Assembly (NCBI RefSeq): GCF_029478095.1
Contig: NZ_JAKOAV010000018.1
Coordinates: 17,296-81,295 of the forward strand
Direction of reading: 5' to 3'
Source: Pelotomaculum isophthalicicum JI
GTDB taxonomy: Bacteria; Bacillota; Desulfotomaculia; Desulfotomaculales; Pelotomaculaceae
DNA length: 64,000 nucleotides
Translations under genes and position numbers: made by a program
Shown here: piece by piece, positions 1 to 7,960 of the stretch
Position numbering within the stretch: position 1 is the first letter of the stretch
How the letters are laid out: each line of letters starts with the position of its first letter
The notes under the pieces: generated by a model
Database searches by the model: none
What the model was told of the DNA's origin: nothing
Seen by the model: the letters and a program-made list of their open reading frames with translations, nothing else

Positions 1-109
1 TTTTTATGATTAATTTTATTTATTAGAAGCTAGTTTATCATAAAAATAATCTATTTAAATTATAAATTAATTGTATGGTAAGATAATGATAAATTAATCT
101 TTTGATTGG

Positions 110-1285
110 ATGGTGGCTGTTTTGCGCCCGGAGTCTATGAATATTTTTGATGATTTACGCGGTCAAAATATGGTTGTCTTGGAAAATGCCAAACAAAGCG
201 GCAGGAAAGTTGTCGGCATGTACTGCGCTTATTGTCCCCAGGAACTGGTCCTGGCGGCCGGAGCCATACCGGTAAGCCTCTGCGGAACCAAGGATGAGCC
301 GATCGCGGACGCGGAAAAAGTGCTGCCCCGCAACATATGCCCTTTGATTAAATCCAGTTTTGGGTTTGCCATCACCGGCAAATGCCCCTATTTTTATTTT
401 TCGGATTTTGTTATCGGTGAAACGACTTGCGACGGCAAGAAAAAGATGTTTGAGCTTCTGGGGCAACACAAGCCCATGCATGTTATGCACCTGCCTCAGG
501 GGGCGGACCGGCCCGGCGCGCTGCCCTGGTGGAAAGAGGAATTGTCGCTGCTGAAGGAGCGGTTGGAGGAAACCCTCGGCGTGACGATTAGCGATGACAG
601 CCTGCGGGAAGCTATAAAACTGTCCAACAGCGAGCAGCTGGCCATTAAAGAACTGCACGATTTAAACAAGTTTGATCCGGCTCCCCTTTCGGGACTTGAC
701 CTGTTAACCGCCACTTTTATGAAGGGGTTTAATGTAAACAAATTAGAGGGAATAGCGTTGGTTAACAAATTAATCGGCGAAGTAAAAGAAGTAATCGAGC
801 AGGGAGGCTCGCCTTTCCAGCCGGACACGCCGCGCATTTTGCTGACCGGTTGCCCGGTGGGCATCGGCTCGGAAAAGCTAATCAGACTGCTGGAGGAAAA
901 CGGGGGCAGCGTGGTTTGCTTTGAAAGCTGCAGCGGCTACAAAACCCTGGACATGCTTGTTGATGAAGACGAGCGGCGGGACCCGCTGGAAGCTATTGCC
1001 GAAAGGTCACTGAAAATCCCCTGCTCCTGCATGACGCCGAATGAGGGGCGTCTGGATTTGCTGGGCAGGATGATTGGCGAATACCGCGTCGACGGCGTTG
1101 TTGACCTTACCTGGCAGGCCTGCCACACCTATAATGTCGAGGCGGAATTAGTCCGCGGCTACGTTAAGGACAATTTTGACATACCGTGCCTGCACCTGGA
1201 AACCGACTATTCAAGTTCCGACTTGCAGCAGTTGAAAACGCGGGTTACCGCTTTTATTGAACTATTGGATAAGAGGTGGACGTAA
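110..1285 (+). CDS. Double-cubane-cluster-type reductase (2-hydroxyacyl-CoA dehydratase D-subunit family, YjiM-like)
   Basis: This protein belongs to the HgdB/FldC/YjiM family. Members that pair one subunit with one activase are known as double-cubane [8Fe-9S] proteins, which carry out ATP-driven low-potential reductions; the true substrate is unknown. Cysteines fit cluster binding: C39 and C42 in GMYCAYCPQE, C58, C77 in NICPLIKSS, C92 in GKCPYF and C107 in ETTCDGK, with further ones near the C-terminus (ESCSGYK, PCSCMTPN). The C-terminal LETDYS motif is typical of the family. The activase gene follows directly. The ATG at 110 has a weak ribosome site; the ATG at 137 (MNIFDDLRG), behind GGAG, is an alternative start. 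Family assignment is firm; the link to the sao genes downstream is inferred from gene order. Confidence 0.85.
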   Translation: MVAVLRPESMNIFDDLRGQNMVVLENAKQSGRKVVGMYCAYCPQELVLAAGAIPVSLCGTKDEPIADAEKVLPRNICPLIKSSFGFAITGKCPYFYFSDFVIGETTCDGKKKMFELLGQHKPMHVMHLPQGADRPGALPWWKEELSLLKERLEETLGVTISDDSLREAIKLSNSEQLAIKELHDLNKFDPAPLSGLDLLTATFMKGFNVNKLEGIALVNKLIGEVKEVIEQGGSPFQPDTPRILLTGCPVGIGSEKLIRLLEENGGSVVCFESCSGYKTLDMLVDEDERRDPLEAIAERSLKIPCSCMTPNEGRLDLLGRMIGEYRVDGVVDLTWQACHTYNVEAELVRGYVKDNFDIPCLHLETDYSSSDLQQLKTRVTAFIELLDKRWT

Positions 1286-2062
1286 ATTATTACTGTAGGT
1301 ATTGACGTGGGTTCCATAACCACCAAAGCGGTCTTAATGAACGGTTCGGCCTGGCAGAGTACGCTCCGGCCCACGGGTTACAGCCCGCGGCAGGCCGGCC
1401 GGGAGGTTCTTGACGAACTTCTGGACAAGGCCGGACTGGCGCAGGCGGACATTGATTATATTATCGCCACCGGCTACGGCCGGATAACCCTTGACTTCGC
1501 AGACAAGGCCATGACGGAAATTACCTGCCACGCCAGGGGCGCGCACCATCTGGCGCCGGGCGCCGACTTGGTGATCGACATCGGCGGCCAGGACAGCAAG
1601 GTGATCTTTACGGACGGTTACGGCAACGTCACTGACTTTTCCATGAACGACAAGTGCGCCGCCGGAACGGGCAGGTTTTTGCAGGTGATGGCCGCCGCCA
1701 TGGGAGTTGACGTAAGTGAACTGGCGGAATTGGCACGCGGCATGGAGCCTGTGCAAATCAGCAGCATGTGCACCGTCTTTGCTGAATCTGAAGTAATCAG
1801 CCTGCTGGCTGAAGGAGTGGAAAGAGGCAGGATTATAGCCGGCATCCACCGTTCCGTCGCCAATAGAGTGGTTGCCATGGCCGAAAGGATCGGCAAAGGT
1901 GAATTGATCGCCTTTACCGGCGGGGTAGCTAAAAACGAGGGGGTGAAAGAGTATCTGGCCAAGGCTCTGGGCAGGGAAATTGTTGTCTCTCCCGAATCCC
2001 AGCTCGCCGGGGCCTTTGGGGCCGCTATTATCGCGCGGGAAAAGCTTCTTAAAGCAAGATAA
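1286..2062 (+). CDS. Acyl-CoA dehydratase activase / double-cubane protein reductase (HgdC/YjiL-like), probable ATT start
   Basis: This is an ASKHA-fold ATPase that passes electrons from a [4Fe-4S] cluster to the partner encoded just upstream, with ATP hydrolysis. The phosphate-binding motif ITVGIDVGSITTK lies at the very N-terminus. IDIGGQDSK and FTGGVAKNEG follow, and the two cluster cysteines per subunit are in NDKCAAGTG and SSMCTVFAESE. The first ATG/GTG-type start in frame is the GTG at 1307, which would cut the protein inside the GIDVGS motif. The frame is open back to the upstream stop at 1283-1285, and a GAGGTGG ribosome site at 1273-1279 sits six bases before the ATT at 1286. I therefore place the start at that ATT, giving about 258 residues. 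The start is inferred; the family is certain. Confidence 0.85.
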   Translation: MITVGIDVGSITTKAVLMNGSAWQSTLRPTGYSPRQAGREVLDELLDKAGLAQADIDYIIATGYGRITLDFADKAMTEITCHARGAHHLAPGADLVIDIGGQDSKVIFTDGYGNVTDFSMNDKCAAGTGRFLQVMAAAMGVDVSELAELARGMEPVQISSMCTVFAESEVISLLAEGVERGRIIAGIHRSVANRVVAMAERIGKGELIAFTGGVAKNEGVKEYLAKALGREIVVSPESQLAGAFGAAIIAREKLLKAR

Positions 2063-2088
2063 GCATTTAATGAAAGCGGGGTATTGCC

Positions 2089-2352
2089 ATGCCTAAAGTC
2101 CAGGTGGAATTCATCAACACCTGCGCCAGTTGCGCAGAACATGAGGTGAACATAAAAAATGCGGTCGAAAAATACGGGGACGACGTTGAACTAAAGATTT
2201 ACCACGCGGGCAAAGATGTCGGCTACTTAAAGAAATACGGAATGATCTTCAAAGGCACCATGATTATCAACGGCCGGCAAAAAATTGACAACCTTACTAA
2301 AAAAAATATTGAAGAAGCTATCGACGCCGCCGTCAGGAGTAATAATTCTTGA
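2089..2352 (+). CDS. saoT: Thioredoxin-like small protein, SaoT-like
   Basis: This 87-residue thioredoxin-fold protein has a CxxC motif right after the first strand (NTCASCAEHE, C12 and C15), then a short helix and strand, and a GTMIINGR segment near the usual cis-Pro position. It would be a thiol-disulfide or metal-binding carrier in the cytoplasm; no signal peptide is visible. It overlaps the permease gene that follows (TTGA), so translation is probably coupled. I recall the Sao set containing a thioredoxin-like protein that in some species uses selenocysteine; here the motif has cysteines only. The symbol rests on recall plus context. Confidence 0.7.
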   Translation: MPKVQVEFINTCASCAEHEVNIKNAVEKYGDDVELKIYHAGKDVGYLKKYGMIFKGTMIINGRQKIDNLTKKNIEEAIDAAVRSNNS

Positions 2353-3446
2353 TTATTGACATTATAGAAATTTTAAAAAAGGTCATTCTGGCCGCCATTG
2401 ATATACTGAACGGGGCTTCCTTCTGGCTGGTGCTCAGTTTCATCCTGGCAGGTGCTTTACACAATATTTTAAGCCCGGCCAGGTTTCAGCGCGTGCTGGG
2501 CAACCGCCGTTTCTCTTCCATAATCAAGGCCACGTTGTCGGGCATGCTGCTTCCTGTCTGCAGCTGCGGCGTGATTCCGCTCGGGATCGGCCTGTATTAT
2601 TCCGGCGCTTACCTGGGGCCGACCCTGGCTTTTATGACGGCGACCCCCATTATCAATCCGGCCGCGGTCATTTTGGCTTACGGTCTTTTAGGCCCCCAAA
2701 TCGCCACCGTCTACCTGATCACCGGATTTTTGGCGCCGGTGTTAATAGGGAGCATAGGCAACTTGTTGGCGGGGCGGGAAATCCACGCTCCCGGCACAGA
2801 AAATCCCGGGGAGTTAGTGGAACTCGAACCCGGTGAGGCGCCCGGCCTTGGGCAAAAACTGCGGTCGGGGCTTTATTGGGGATTTACGGACCTGGGGGTG
2901 CAGGTAAGCAAGTATGTGGTAATAGGCATGCTGCTGGCCGGAGTCATTACCACCCTGGTCCCGCCGGTTTTTATTCAACAATTTTTGGGCAATCCGGGGC
3001 TGATCTCGCTTGCCGGCATCGCTGTGCTGGGAGCGATCATGTATGTATGCGCGGTGGGCCATATACCCTTTGTCGCGGCGCTGGTGGCCAGCGGAGCGGC
3101 GCCGGGGATAGCCATAACTTTTCTTATGACAGGCGCTGCCACAAACCTGCCTGAATTGATCAGCATCTATAAAATGATCGGCAAAAGAGCGGCGGCAATT
3201 TATACACTAACGCTGGTAAGCGTTTCTTTACTGATCGGTTACCTTACCAACAAATGGCTGCTGCCGGGATTTATCCCGTTTTTCGACCTTACCCAAACGC
3301 GTCAAACCGTAGGTTTCGCCAATAAATTAATTTTTTCCGCGCCGGAGCCCTTGCAGTATTTATGTTCGGCGATTATTTTATGCCTTGGATTCTATTCTTT
3401 ATGGCCGGGTATCGCGCGTTATCTGGCCAGGGAAAGGTCAGCCTGA
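2349..3446 (+). CDS. saoE: Membrane permease of the UPF0718/YraQ type, SaoE-like efflux transporter
   Basis: This 365-residue polytopic membrane protein has about eight to ten hydrophobic segments. It carries the family's PVCSCGVIPLG motif (C71 and C73) in the N-terminal half and a matching MYVCAVGHIP motif (C234) in the C-terminal half, as expected of the two inverted halves of this permease family. Relatives are linked to efflux or transport of metals, metalloids or thiol compounds. The TTG start overlaps the saoT stop, with AGGAG about ten bases upstream; the stop overlaps the saoC ATG (TGATG). The cysteines in the presumed transport path fit a soft-metal substrate, which is an inference. 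Confidence 0.75.
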   Translation: MIIDIIEILKKVILAAIDILNGASFWLVLSFILAGALHNILSPARFQRVLGNRRFSSIIKATLSGMLLPVCSCGVIPLGIGLYYSGAYLGPTLAFMTATPIINPAAVILAYGLLGPQIATVYLITGFLAPVLIGSIGNLLAGREIHAPGTENPGELVELEPGEAPGLGQKLRSGLYWGFTDLGVQVSKYVVIGMLLAGVITTLVPPVFIQQFLGNPGLISLAGIAVLGAIMYVCAVGHIPFVAALVASGAAPGIAITFLMTGAATNLPELISIYKMIGKRAAAIYTLTLVSVSLLIGYLTNKWLLPGFIPFFDLTQTRQTVGFANKLIFSAPEPLQYLCSAIILCLGFYSLWPGIARYLARERSA

Positions 3447-3919
3447 TGACTTCCCGGCTTGCGATTATATGTTTGCTTTTCTGCCTGCTGGCCGGTGCTT
3501 GCTGCGGCTGCGGCAAGCAGGTTGCCGGAGACGGCCAAACCACTGGTATCAGGGTTAACCTGGACGATAAATTGCTTCAATATTTTATTTCAAGCCACCC
3601 GGGAAGAGAGGTTCTCGTATGTGCCCGGGCGGACCTGAACAACGACGGGACGGAAGATTTGGCGGTTATTTTTCAGGAAAGCAAAGAGAAAAACCTGATG
3701 CTGGTGGTCCTGGACATTGCCGGCGAATACAGGTGCACAAACGAGGTCCCGGCTCCGGCTTCAAATCAGCTAATCCAGTTCAGGGATATTGACCAAAAAC
3801 CGCCGCTGGAATTTATCGTCCAGGGAGCTAAAGGAGCAAATGTTGGATTTGCGATTTTTCGCGTTGATGGTGACAAATTGGAAGATTTGTTTGGGGAGGG
3901 GATGAAAGATTGTTGCTAG
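3446..3919 (+). CDS. saoC: Cys-Cys-COOH protein, SaoC-like, exported
   Basis: This protein of about 157 residues starts with a hydrophobic signal segment ending in LLAGACCGCGK, probably a lipoprotein signal, so it should be anchored outside the membrane. A central ARADLNNDGTEDLAVIF stretch resembles the calcium-binding loop of FG-GAP/VCBS repeats. The last residues are MKDCC, a vicinal cysteine pair at the extreme C-terminus, which matches the family I remember as 'Cys-Cys-COOH (seleno)protein SaoC'. Another frame-compatible ATG lies at 3362, but the one at 3446 overlaps the saoE stop behind a GGGAAAGG site and exposes the signal peptide. A free dithiol tail suggests capture or hand-over of a soft metal. 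Confidence 0.75.
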   Translation: MTSRLAIICLLFCLLAGACCGCGKQVAGDGQTTGIRVNLDDKLLQYFISSHPGREVLVCARADLNNDGTEDLAVIFQESKEKNLMLVVLDIAGEYRCTNEVPAPASNQLIQFRDIDQKPPLEFIVQGAKGANVGFAIFRVDGDKLEDLFGEGMKDCC

Positions 3920-3985
3920 GTGCCACACCATGCTGAGCGAATTTAATTTAAATAGCATTAGATAAAAAAAGGGGAGAAATAAACC

Positions 3986-5122
3986 GTGGTAAAAGTAAAC
4001 ACAAAAAAACTAATAAAAACCATGATTTTGCTGGCTATTGTAACATTGGCAACAGCCTTGCTGGCCGGCTGCGGCGGCTCAAAACCGGCAACCACCACGA
4101 CAACTTCCGCGCCGGATAAAGATAAGGACTACGTGGTTAATCTGGGCTATTACAACTGCGATCATATGACCGCCGCCTGCATTGCCAAGGACGCGGGAAT
4201 TTTTAAGGAACTTGGGCTCAAGGTCAACGTTACGGGCAACGGCAAGGTGCCTGAAGCAATGGCGGCGGGTCAGATGGACGTCGGCTATATCGGAACGGAA
4301 GGTTTGATGAGGGCTTACTTGAAAGGTTCCCCCATTTTTGTAGCCGCCAACAACCACCTGGGAGGCTCTTACTACCTGGTTGCTTCAAACAATATTCCTG
4401 ATGCCAAGGGCCTGGTGGGTAAAAAAGTGGCTCTTGGCACTGACGCTGAAAAGAACGATTCCTGCTGGGTCCGCATGGCTAATGAAGCCGGCATCCCGGC
4501 CGATTCAAAGAGCTACGAGAACTTTGACATGGCTGATAAAGACGAGTTCATGGCCATGAAAGCCGGACAACTGGCTGGATACCTCTGCTGCGACCCATGG
4601 GGGTCGATGGCTGAGTACGATCAGTCCGGACATATCGTACAGCCGCTCGGCAAACTGCCCAACGGTGAATGGGGTTCTTGCTGTGTTTATTCCATGAACC
4701 AAAACTTTGCCAAGGATCACCCGGAACTCGCTAAAAAGATGATCCTGGCGCATGCAAAGGCAATCGAATATGTATACACCCATCCGGTACAATCGGCGGA
4801 AATATTTGCAAACAACTATTTCGTGCCCGTGGAAGTAGGCCTGATGACCATCTACAAGAAAACTGTCGGTGAAGGCAGAACGCTTGCCTGGAAGGTCGAC
4901 ACCAAAAACTTTATGGACGAGATTGATTACGAGATGAGCGTGAAAACTCTCGACAAAGCGCCTGGAGTTGACGAATTCATCCAGACCAAGCTGCTTGACG
5001 AAAGCGGCGCCGGTAATTTCGACACCTTTATCAAGGAAAAGGTAGACCCGGTATTCCCACTAGGCATGACCTATGAAGACTGGAAAGCCAAGGCTTATCA
5101 ACTGGAAGGTAAAAAAGCTTAA
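3986..5122 (+). CDS. saoX: ABC transporter substrate-binding lipoprotein, SaoX-like (NitT/TauT type)
   Basis: This 378-residue solute-binding protein of the NrtA/TauA type starts with GTG behind AAGGGGAGA. It has a lipobox (ALLAGCG, C29) and the usual family layout (MAAGQMDVGYIGTEG, LVGKKVALGTD). It is rich in cysteine for an exported binding protein: C58, C65, C160 and two vicinal pairs, C201-C202 (GYLCCDPWG) and C232-C233 (GSCCVYS). Nitrate, sulfonate and bicarbonate binders of this family lack such cysteines, so the ligand may be a thiol-reactive metal or organometal. It is encoded between saoC and saoB. The transport role is firm; the ligand is inferred. Confidence 0.8.
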   Translation: MVKVNTKKLIKTMILLAIVTLATALLAGCGGSKPATTTTTSAPDKDKDYVVNLGYYNCDHMTAACIAKDAGIFKELGLKVNVTGNGKVPEAMAAGQMDVGYIGTEGLMRAYLKGSPIFVAANNHLGGSYYLVASNNIPDAKGLVGKKVALGTDAEKNDSCWVRMANEAGIPADSKSYENFDMADKDEFMAMKAGQLAGYLCCDPWGSMAEYDQSGHIVQPLGKLPNGEWGSCCVYSMNQNFAKDHPELAKKMILAHAKAIEYVYTHPVQSAEIFANNYFVPVEVGLMTIYKKTVGEGRTLAWKVDTKNFMDEIDYEMSVKTLDKAPGVDEFIQTKLLDESGAGNFDTFIKEKVDPVFPLGMTYEDWKAKAYQLEGKKA

Positions 5123-5130
5123 TTACCAAT

Positions 5131-5940
5131 ATGAAAAAATTCTTTTTCATTCCGGTGGCTGTCGCCCTGCTGCTGGCGGCGGCATGCTCAGCCTTTTCAC
5201 AGCGGGGAGAGCGCGGCGGGAAGGTGAAAATCGGGGCGCCTGACGACACAGGCGGCATGATCATTCATTACCTGGTGAACGAAAAGGGCTACGGGGGCGT
5301 TGAGGTGCGGAACAACTTTGAACTGTACCCGGTGAAGGATTGCTGTTCCAGCACCTCCCAGTGGGCCCTGAGCACCAATCAATACGACCTGGCCGTCATG
5401 TGTCCCGACGCGGCCGAAAGCCTGCTGGAAAAAGACGGCCGGTTTGAAGTAGTCAGCCCGTGCCTGATCAATTCCGACATTGTGGTGCTTAAACCAGGGC
5501 TTACCCCCCAAAAAATCGGGGTTGCCCAGAACCGTAACCACCAGACGCGGATAGTGGCTGAACTTTTCGGCAGCGATTGCGCCGCCGTGCCGGTGCTGCC
5601 GGCTGCCATTCCCTTTGCTTATGAGAAAAACGCGGTCGACGGGGTGGTCGTGGATGCTTTAAGGGGCTTTACCATGCCTGGAGACAAACTGCCGCCTGCC
5701 GCCGGGAGCGGCGGCCATGTCACCTATGTGCTGGTGGTGAACAAGAGTTTTAAGGAAGACCCGCGCTATCAAGAATTCCTTCACTTGTATCAGGATTCGG
5801 TTGAAGATCTTAACAACCCGGATGTTCTTATGGAAGAGATCCGGAAATATAAAAATATTGATTTTACACGAGAGGAGGTGGAGTTATGGATCCGGTTGGG
5901 GATAAGGCAGGTTTTTACAATTCCGGCAACGCGCGGTTGA
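5131..5940 (+). CDS. saoB: Second exported ABC-type substrate-binding protein, SaoB-like
   Basis: This 269-residue protein has an N-terminal signal ending in LLLAAACS (probable lipid site C19). Its periplasmic-binding-protein-like fold has the NitT/TauT feel (KVKIGAPDDTGGMIIHYLVNE, QYDLAVMCPDAAESLL). Cysteines include a vicinal pair in VKDCCSSTS (C71-C72), C91 and C111. It begins nine bases after saoX and overlaps saoP at its 3' end, so it belongs to the same transcript. Two different binding proteins for one transporter would be unusual, and it may instead be an accessory thiol protein. The symbol is from recall of the Sao set. Confidence 0.65.
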   Translation: MKKFFFIPVAVALLLAAACSAFSQRGERGGKVKIGAPDDTGGMIIHYLVNEKGYGGVEVRNNFELYPVKDCCSSTSQWALSTNQYDLAVMCPDAAESLLEKDGRFEVVSPCLINSDIVVLKPGLTPQKIGVAQNRNHQTRIVAELFGSDCAAVPVLPAAIPFAYEKNAVDGVVVDALRGFTMPGDKLPPAAGSGGHVTYVLVVNKSFKEDPRYQEFLHLYQDSVEDLNNPDVLMEEIRKYKNIDFTREEVELWIRLGIRQVFTIPATRG

Positions 5941-6716
5941 TGCGCGAGAAAGTCATGGGCTCGCTCGGTCAAAAACAAATATTGTACCGCCTGATTACGA
6001 TCGCGGCTGTTTTTGGCATCTGGCAGTTGGCCGCCAACCACTACCACAGCGAATTCCTGATGCCGTCTCCCTGGAAAACTATGGTTACCTTAACCTCCGT
6101 CGTGCATGATCCGGATGTGCTTAAAAACCTGCTGCTTACTTTGAAGAGAGTTTTGACCGGTTTCCTCTACGCCATGGCTATCGGGATACCGCTGGGCTTT
6201 CTCATGGGCTACTCAAAGGCGGCCATGCAAATGCTCGACCCGCTGATTGATTCCCTCAGGCAGATACCGATAATGGCCTGGGTGCCGCTGACCATCGTCT
6301 GGTTCGGTCTCGGTGACGGGCCCACAGTGTTTCTAATTGCCTTCACCGGGACTTTCCCCATCATAATGAATACCATTGCCGGGGTGCAGAAGATATCCGG
6401 TGATTACTACAACGCGGCCCGCAGTATGGGCGCCGGGCCCTGGAGCATATTCGCGCACATTATCGTTCCTGCTTCTTTGCCGGATATCCTGATCGGGGGC
6501 AGAATAGCCGTCGGGCTGGGCTGGATGTCGGTTATATGAGCGGAATTCATCGCGACGAGTGCCGGTTTCGGCTACTCCATGGTGGAAGCGCAGACAAGAA
6601 TGCAGACTGGTAAATTAGTGGCCCTGATGATCATGGCCGCCCTGATCGGATACATGATCGACCGGGTTATTCTGATGTTCAACAAGTCTCTGACCAAATG
6701 GAGGTTTGTTCAGTAA
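5886..6716 (+). CDS. saoP: ABC transporter permease, SaoP-like, with in-frame TGA (candidate selenocysteine) at 6537-6539
   Basis: This is a binding-protein-dependent permease of the SsuC/TauC type. The EAA-like loop is visible (YYNAARSMGAGPWSIFAHIIVPASLPDI). Reading stops at TGA after GLGWMSVI (codon 218). The same frame then continues AEFIATSAGFGYSM and stays open for 59 codons to a TAA at 6714-6716 that overlaps the saoA ATG. Full length with the TGA read through is 276 residues, normal for this family, and the residues on both sides are conserved permease sequence. A hairpin lies about 18 bases past the TGA. Selenocysteine is the best explanation; a simple nonsense mutation is the alternative. 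The ATG at 5886 has a strong AGGAGGTGG site; the ATG at 5940 (TGATG with the saoB stop) is another option. Confidence 0.75.
6557..6577 (+). promoter_or_regulatory. Hairpin after the saoP TGA, candidate bacterial SECIS element
   Basis: GAGT-GCCG (6557-6564) pairs with CGGC-T-ACTC (6569-6577). This gives an eight-base-pair stem with one bulged T at 6573 and a four-base loop GTTT (6565-6568). The stem begins 18 bases after the TGA and the loop starts with G followed by T, both expected of bacterial SECIS hairpins. In the E. coli fdhF element the bulged U is on the 5' side; here it is on the 3' side. Folding was done by eye only. Confidence 0.5.
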
Positions 6717-7510
6717 TGGAATTAAAAATTGAAAACGTTTCCAAGGTTTTTATAAATGATCATAACGACCATACAGTTCTCAAAGATGTGAGTTTTTCTG
6801 TGAGTGAAGGCCAGTTTGTCACCCTGCTCGGCCCTTCCGGCTGCGGGAAGACCACCCTCCTGACAATTATCGCCGGCTTCCAGGTCGCGTCCGGCGGCAT
6901 GATCCTGCTTAACGGCCGCCAGGTCGCCAAGCCGGGGCCGGACAGAGGTTTCGTCTTTCAAAATTACGCTCTCTTTCCCTGGATGACGGTAAAAGACAAC
7001 ATCCTCTACCCCATGAAAATGTCTAAAGTACCGGTAAAGGAACGGGAGCAGCGCTTGCAGGAACTGCTGGCGATAGCCCAGCTCGAAGGAAAGGAAAAGC
7101 TGTATCCGCACCAGCTTTCCGGCGGGATGAAACAAAGGGTTGCCTTCATCCGGGCCCTGGCCGGCAGGCCGGAAGTGCTTTTAATGGACGAACCGCTGGG
7201 AGCGGTCGACTTTCAGATGAGGCAAATTCTGCAGGAAGAGCTGGAGTCTCTATGGTTGAAGGATAAGACCACTGTCGTCATGGTGACGCACGATGCTGAT
7301 GAAGCCATATATCTGAGTGACCGGGTTATTGTGATGTCCGCCCGGGAAGGAAAGATACTGGAAGACATGCGGGTTGAACTGCCCCGTCCCCGGGACCGGA
7401 AGGATAAGGAATATGTTAGGAGCAAGGAACGCCTGATGGATATCCTCAAGGTTGCCATCAACAAGGAGTCGGATTCAGCCGAAATGGAAAGAAAGTTATG
7501 TCTTGCCTAA
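6716..7510 (+). CDS. saoA: ABC transporter ATP-binding protein, SaoA-like
   Basis: This nucleotide-binding subunit of about 264 residues is of the NitT/TauT (SsuB/TauB) type. Walker A GPSGCGKTT, Q-loop FQNYALFPWM, signature LSGGMKQRV, Walker B VLLMDEP and H-loop VTHDADEA are all present, so it should be an active ATPase. The start at 6716 overlaps the saoP stop (TAATG), with GGAGG eleven bases upstream; an upstream ATG at 6698 lies inside saoP. It is the only ATPase in the cluster and should drive SaoP, as a homodimer with a SaoP pair. Confidence 0.88.
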   Translation: MELKIENVSKVFINDHNDHTVLKDVSFSVSEGQFVTLLGPSGCGKTTLLTIIAGFQVASGGMILLNGRQVAKPGPDRGFVFQNYALFPWMTVKDNILYPMKMSKVPVKEREQRLQELLAIAQLEGKEKLYPHQLSGGMKQRVAFIRALAGRPEVLLMDEPLGAVDFQMRQILQEELESLWLKDKTTVVMVTHDADEAIYLSDRVIVMSAREGKILEDMRVELPRPRDRKDKEYVRSKERLMDILKVAINKESDSAEMERKLCLA

Positions 7511-7579
7511 ATAATAAAACAAACAGTATGTAAGGTTTTGATCTTTACACATTCAAAAAATTATGGAGGTGCAATTATA

Positions 7580-7912
7580 ATGAAAGTTGCTTATGTTTTC
7601 AGCTCGACCAATTCCCAAAAGATACTGAACAACATGATCATTCCGCAGTTGGAAGGAGGCCATCACGGCGCTGAAGTCGCAGGAATGTTTTTCTTTATGG
7701 ACAACGCTTTCTTCCTTCTGGAAGGCAGCAAAATGGGCGAACGGCTGCAGACCCTGCACGAGAAAACCGGGATGCTGCTGATGGCCTGCGACCAGTGCGC
7801 CATAGAGCGGGGCATTGATAAAAAACTGGTGCCGGGCGCTTCGATCGGATGCTTCCCCAACCTTTACGCCGCATTAGGCGGAGCCGGCGTTGATCAGGTA
7901 ATCACATTATAA
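7580..7912 (+). CDS. saoD: DsrE-related small protein, SaoD-like
   Basis: This 110-residue DsrE/DsrF-like protein (KVAYVFSSTNSQKILNNMI, then AGMFFFMDNAFFLL) has a CDQC motif (C70 and C73) and C91 in GASIGCFPN. DsrE-like proteins carry persulfide or similar cargo on cysteines, so a sulfur, selenium or metal relay role is plausible. The ATG at 7580 follows a clear GGAGGTG site; an upstream in-frame ATT-type extension to 7538 is not needed. It lies 69 bases after saoA and 48 bases before the second activase. Confidence 0.75.
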   Translation: MKVAYVFSSTNSQKILNNMIIPQLEGGHHGAEVAGMFFFMDNAFFLLEGSKMGERLQTLHEKTGMLLMACDQCAIERGIDKKLVPGASIGCFPNLYAALGGAGVDQVITL

Positions 7913-7960
7913 AGTCAGACATTTGGCACTTGCCAAATACATCATTGTGGATATGAAAGG

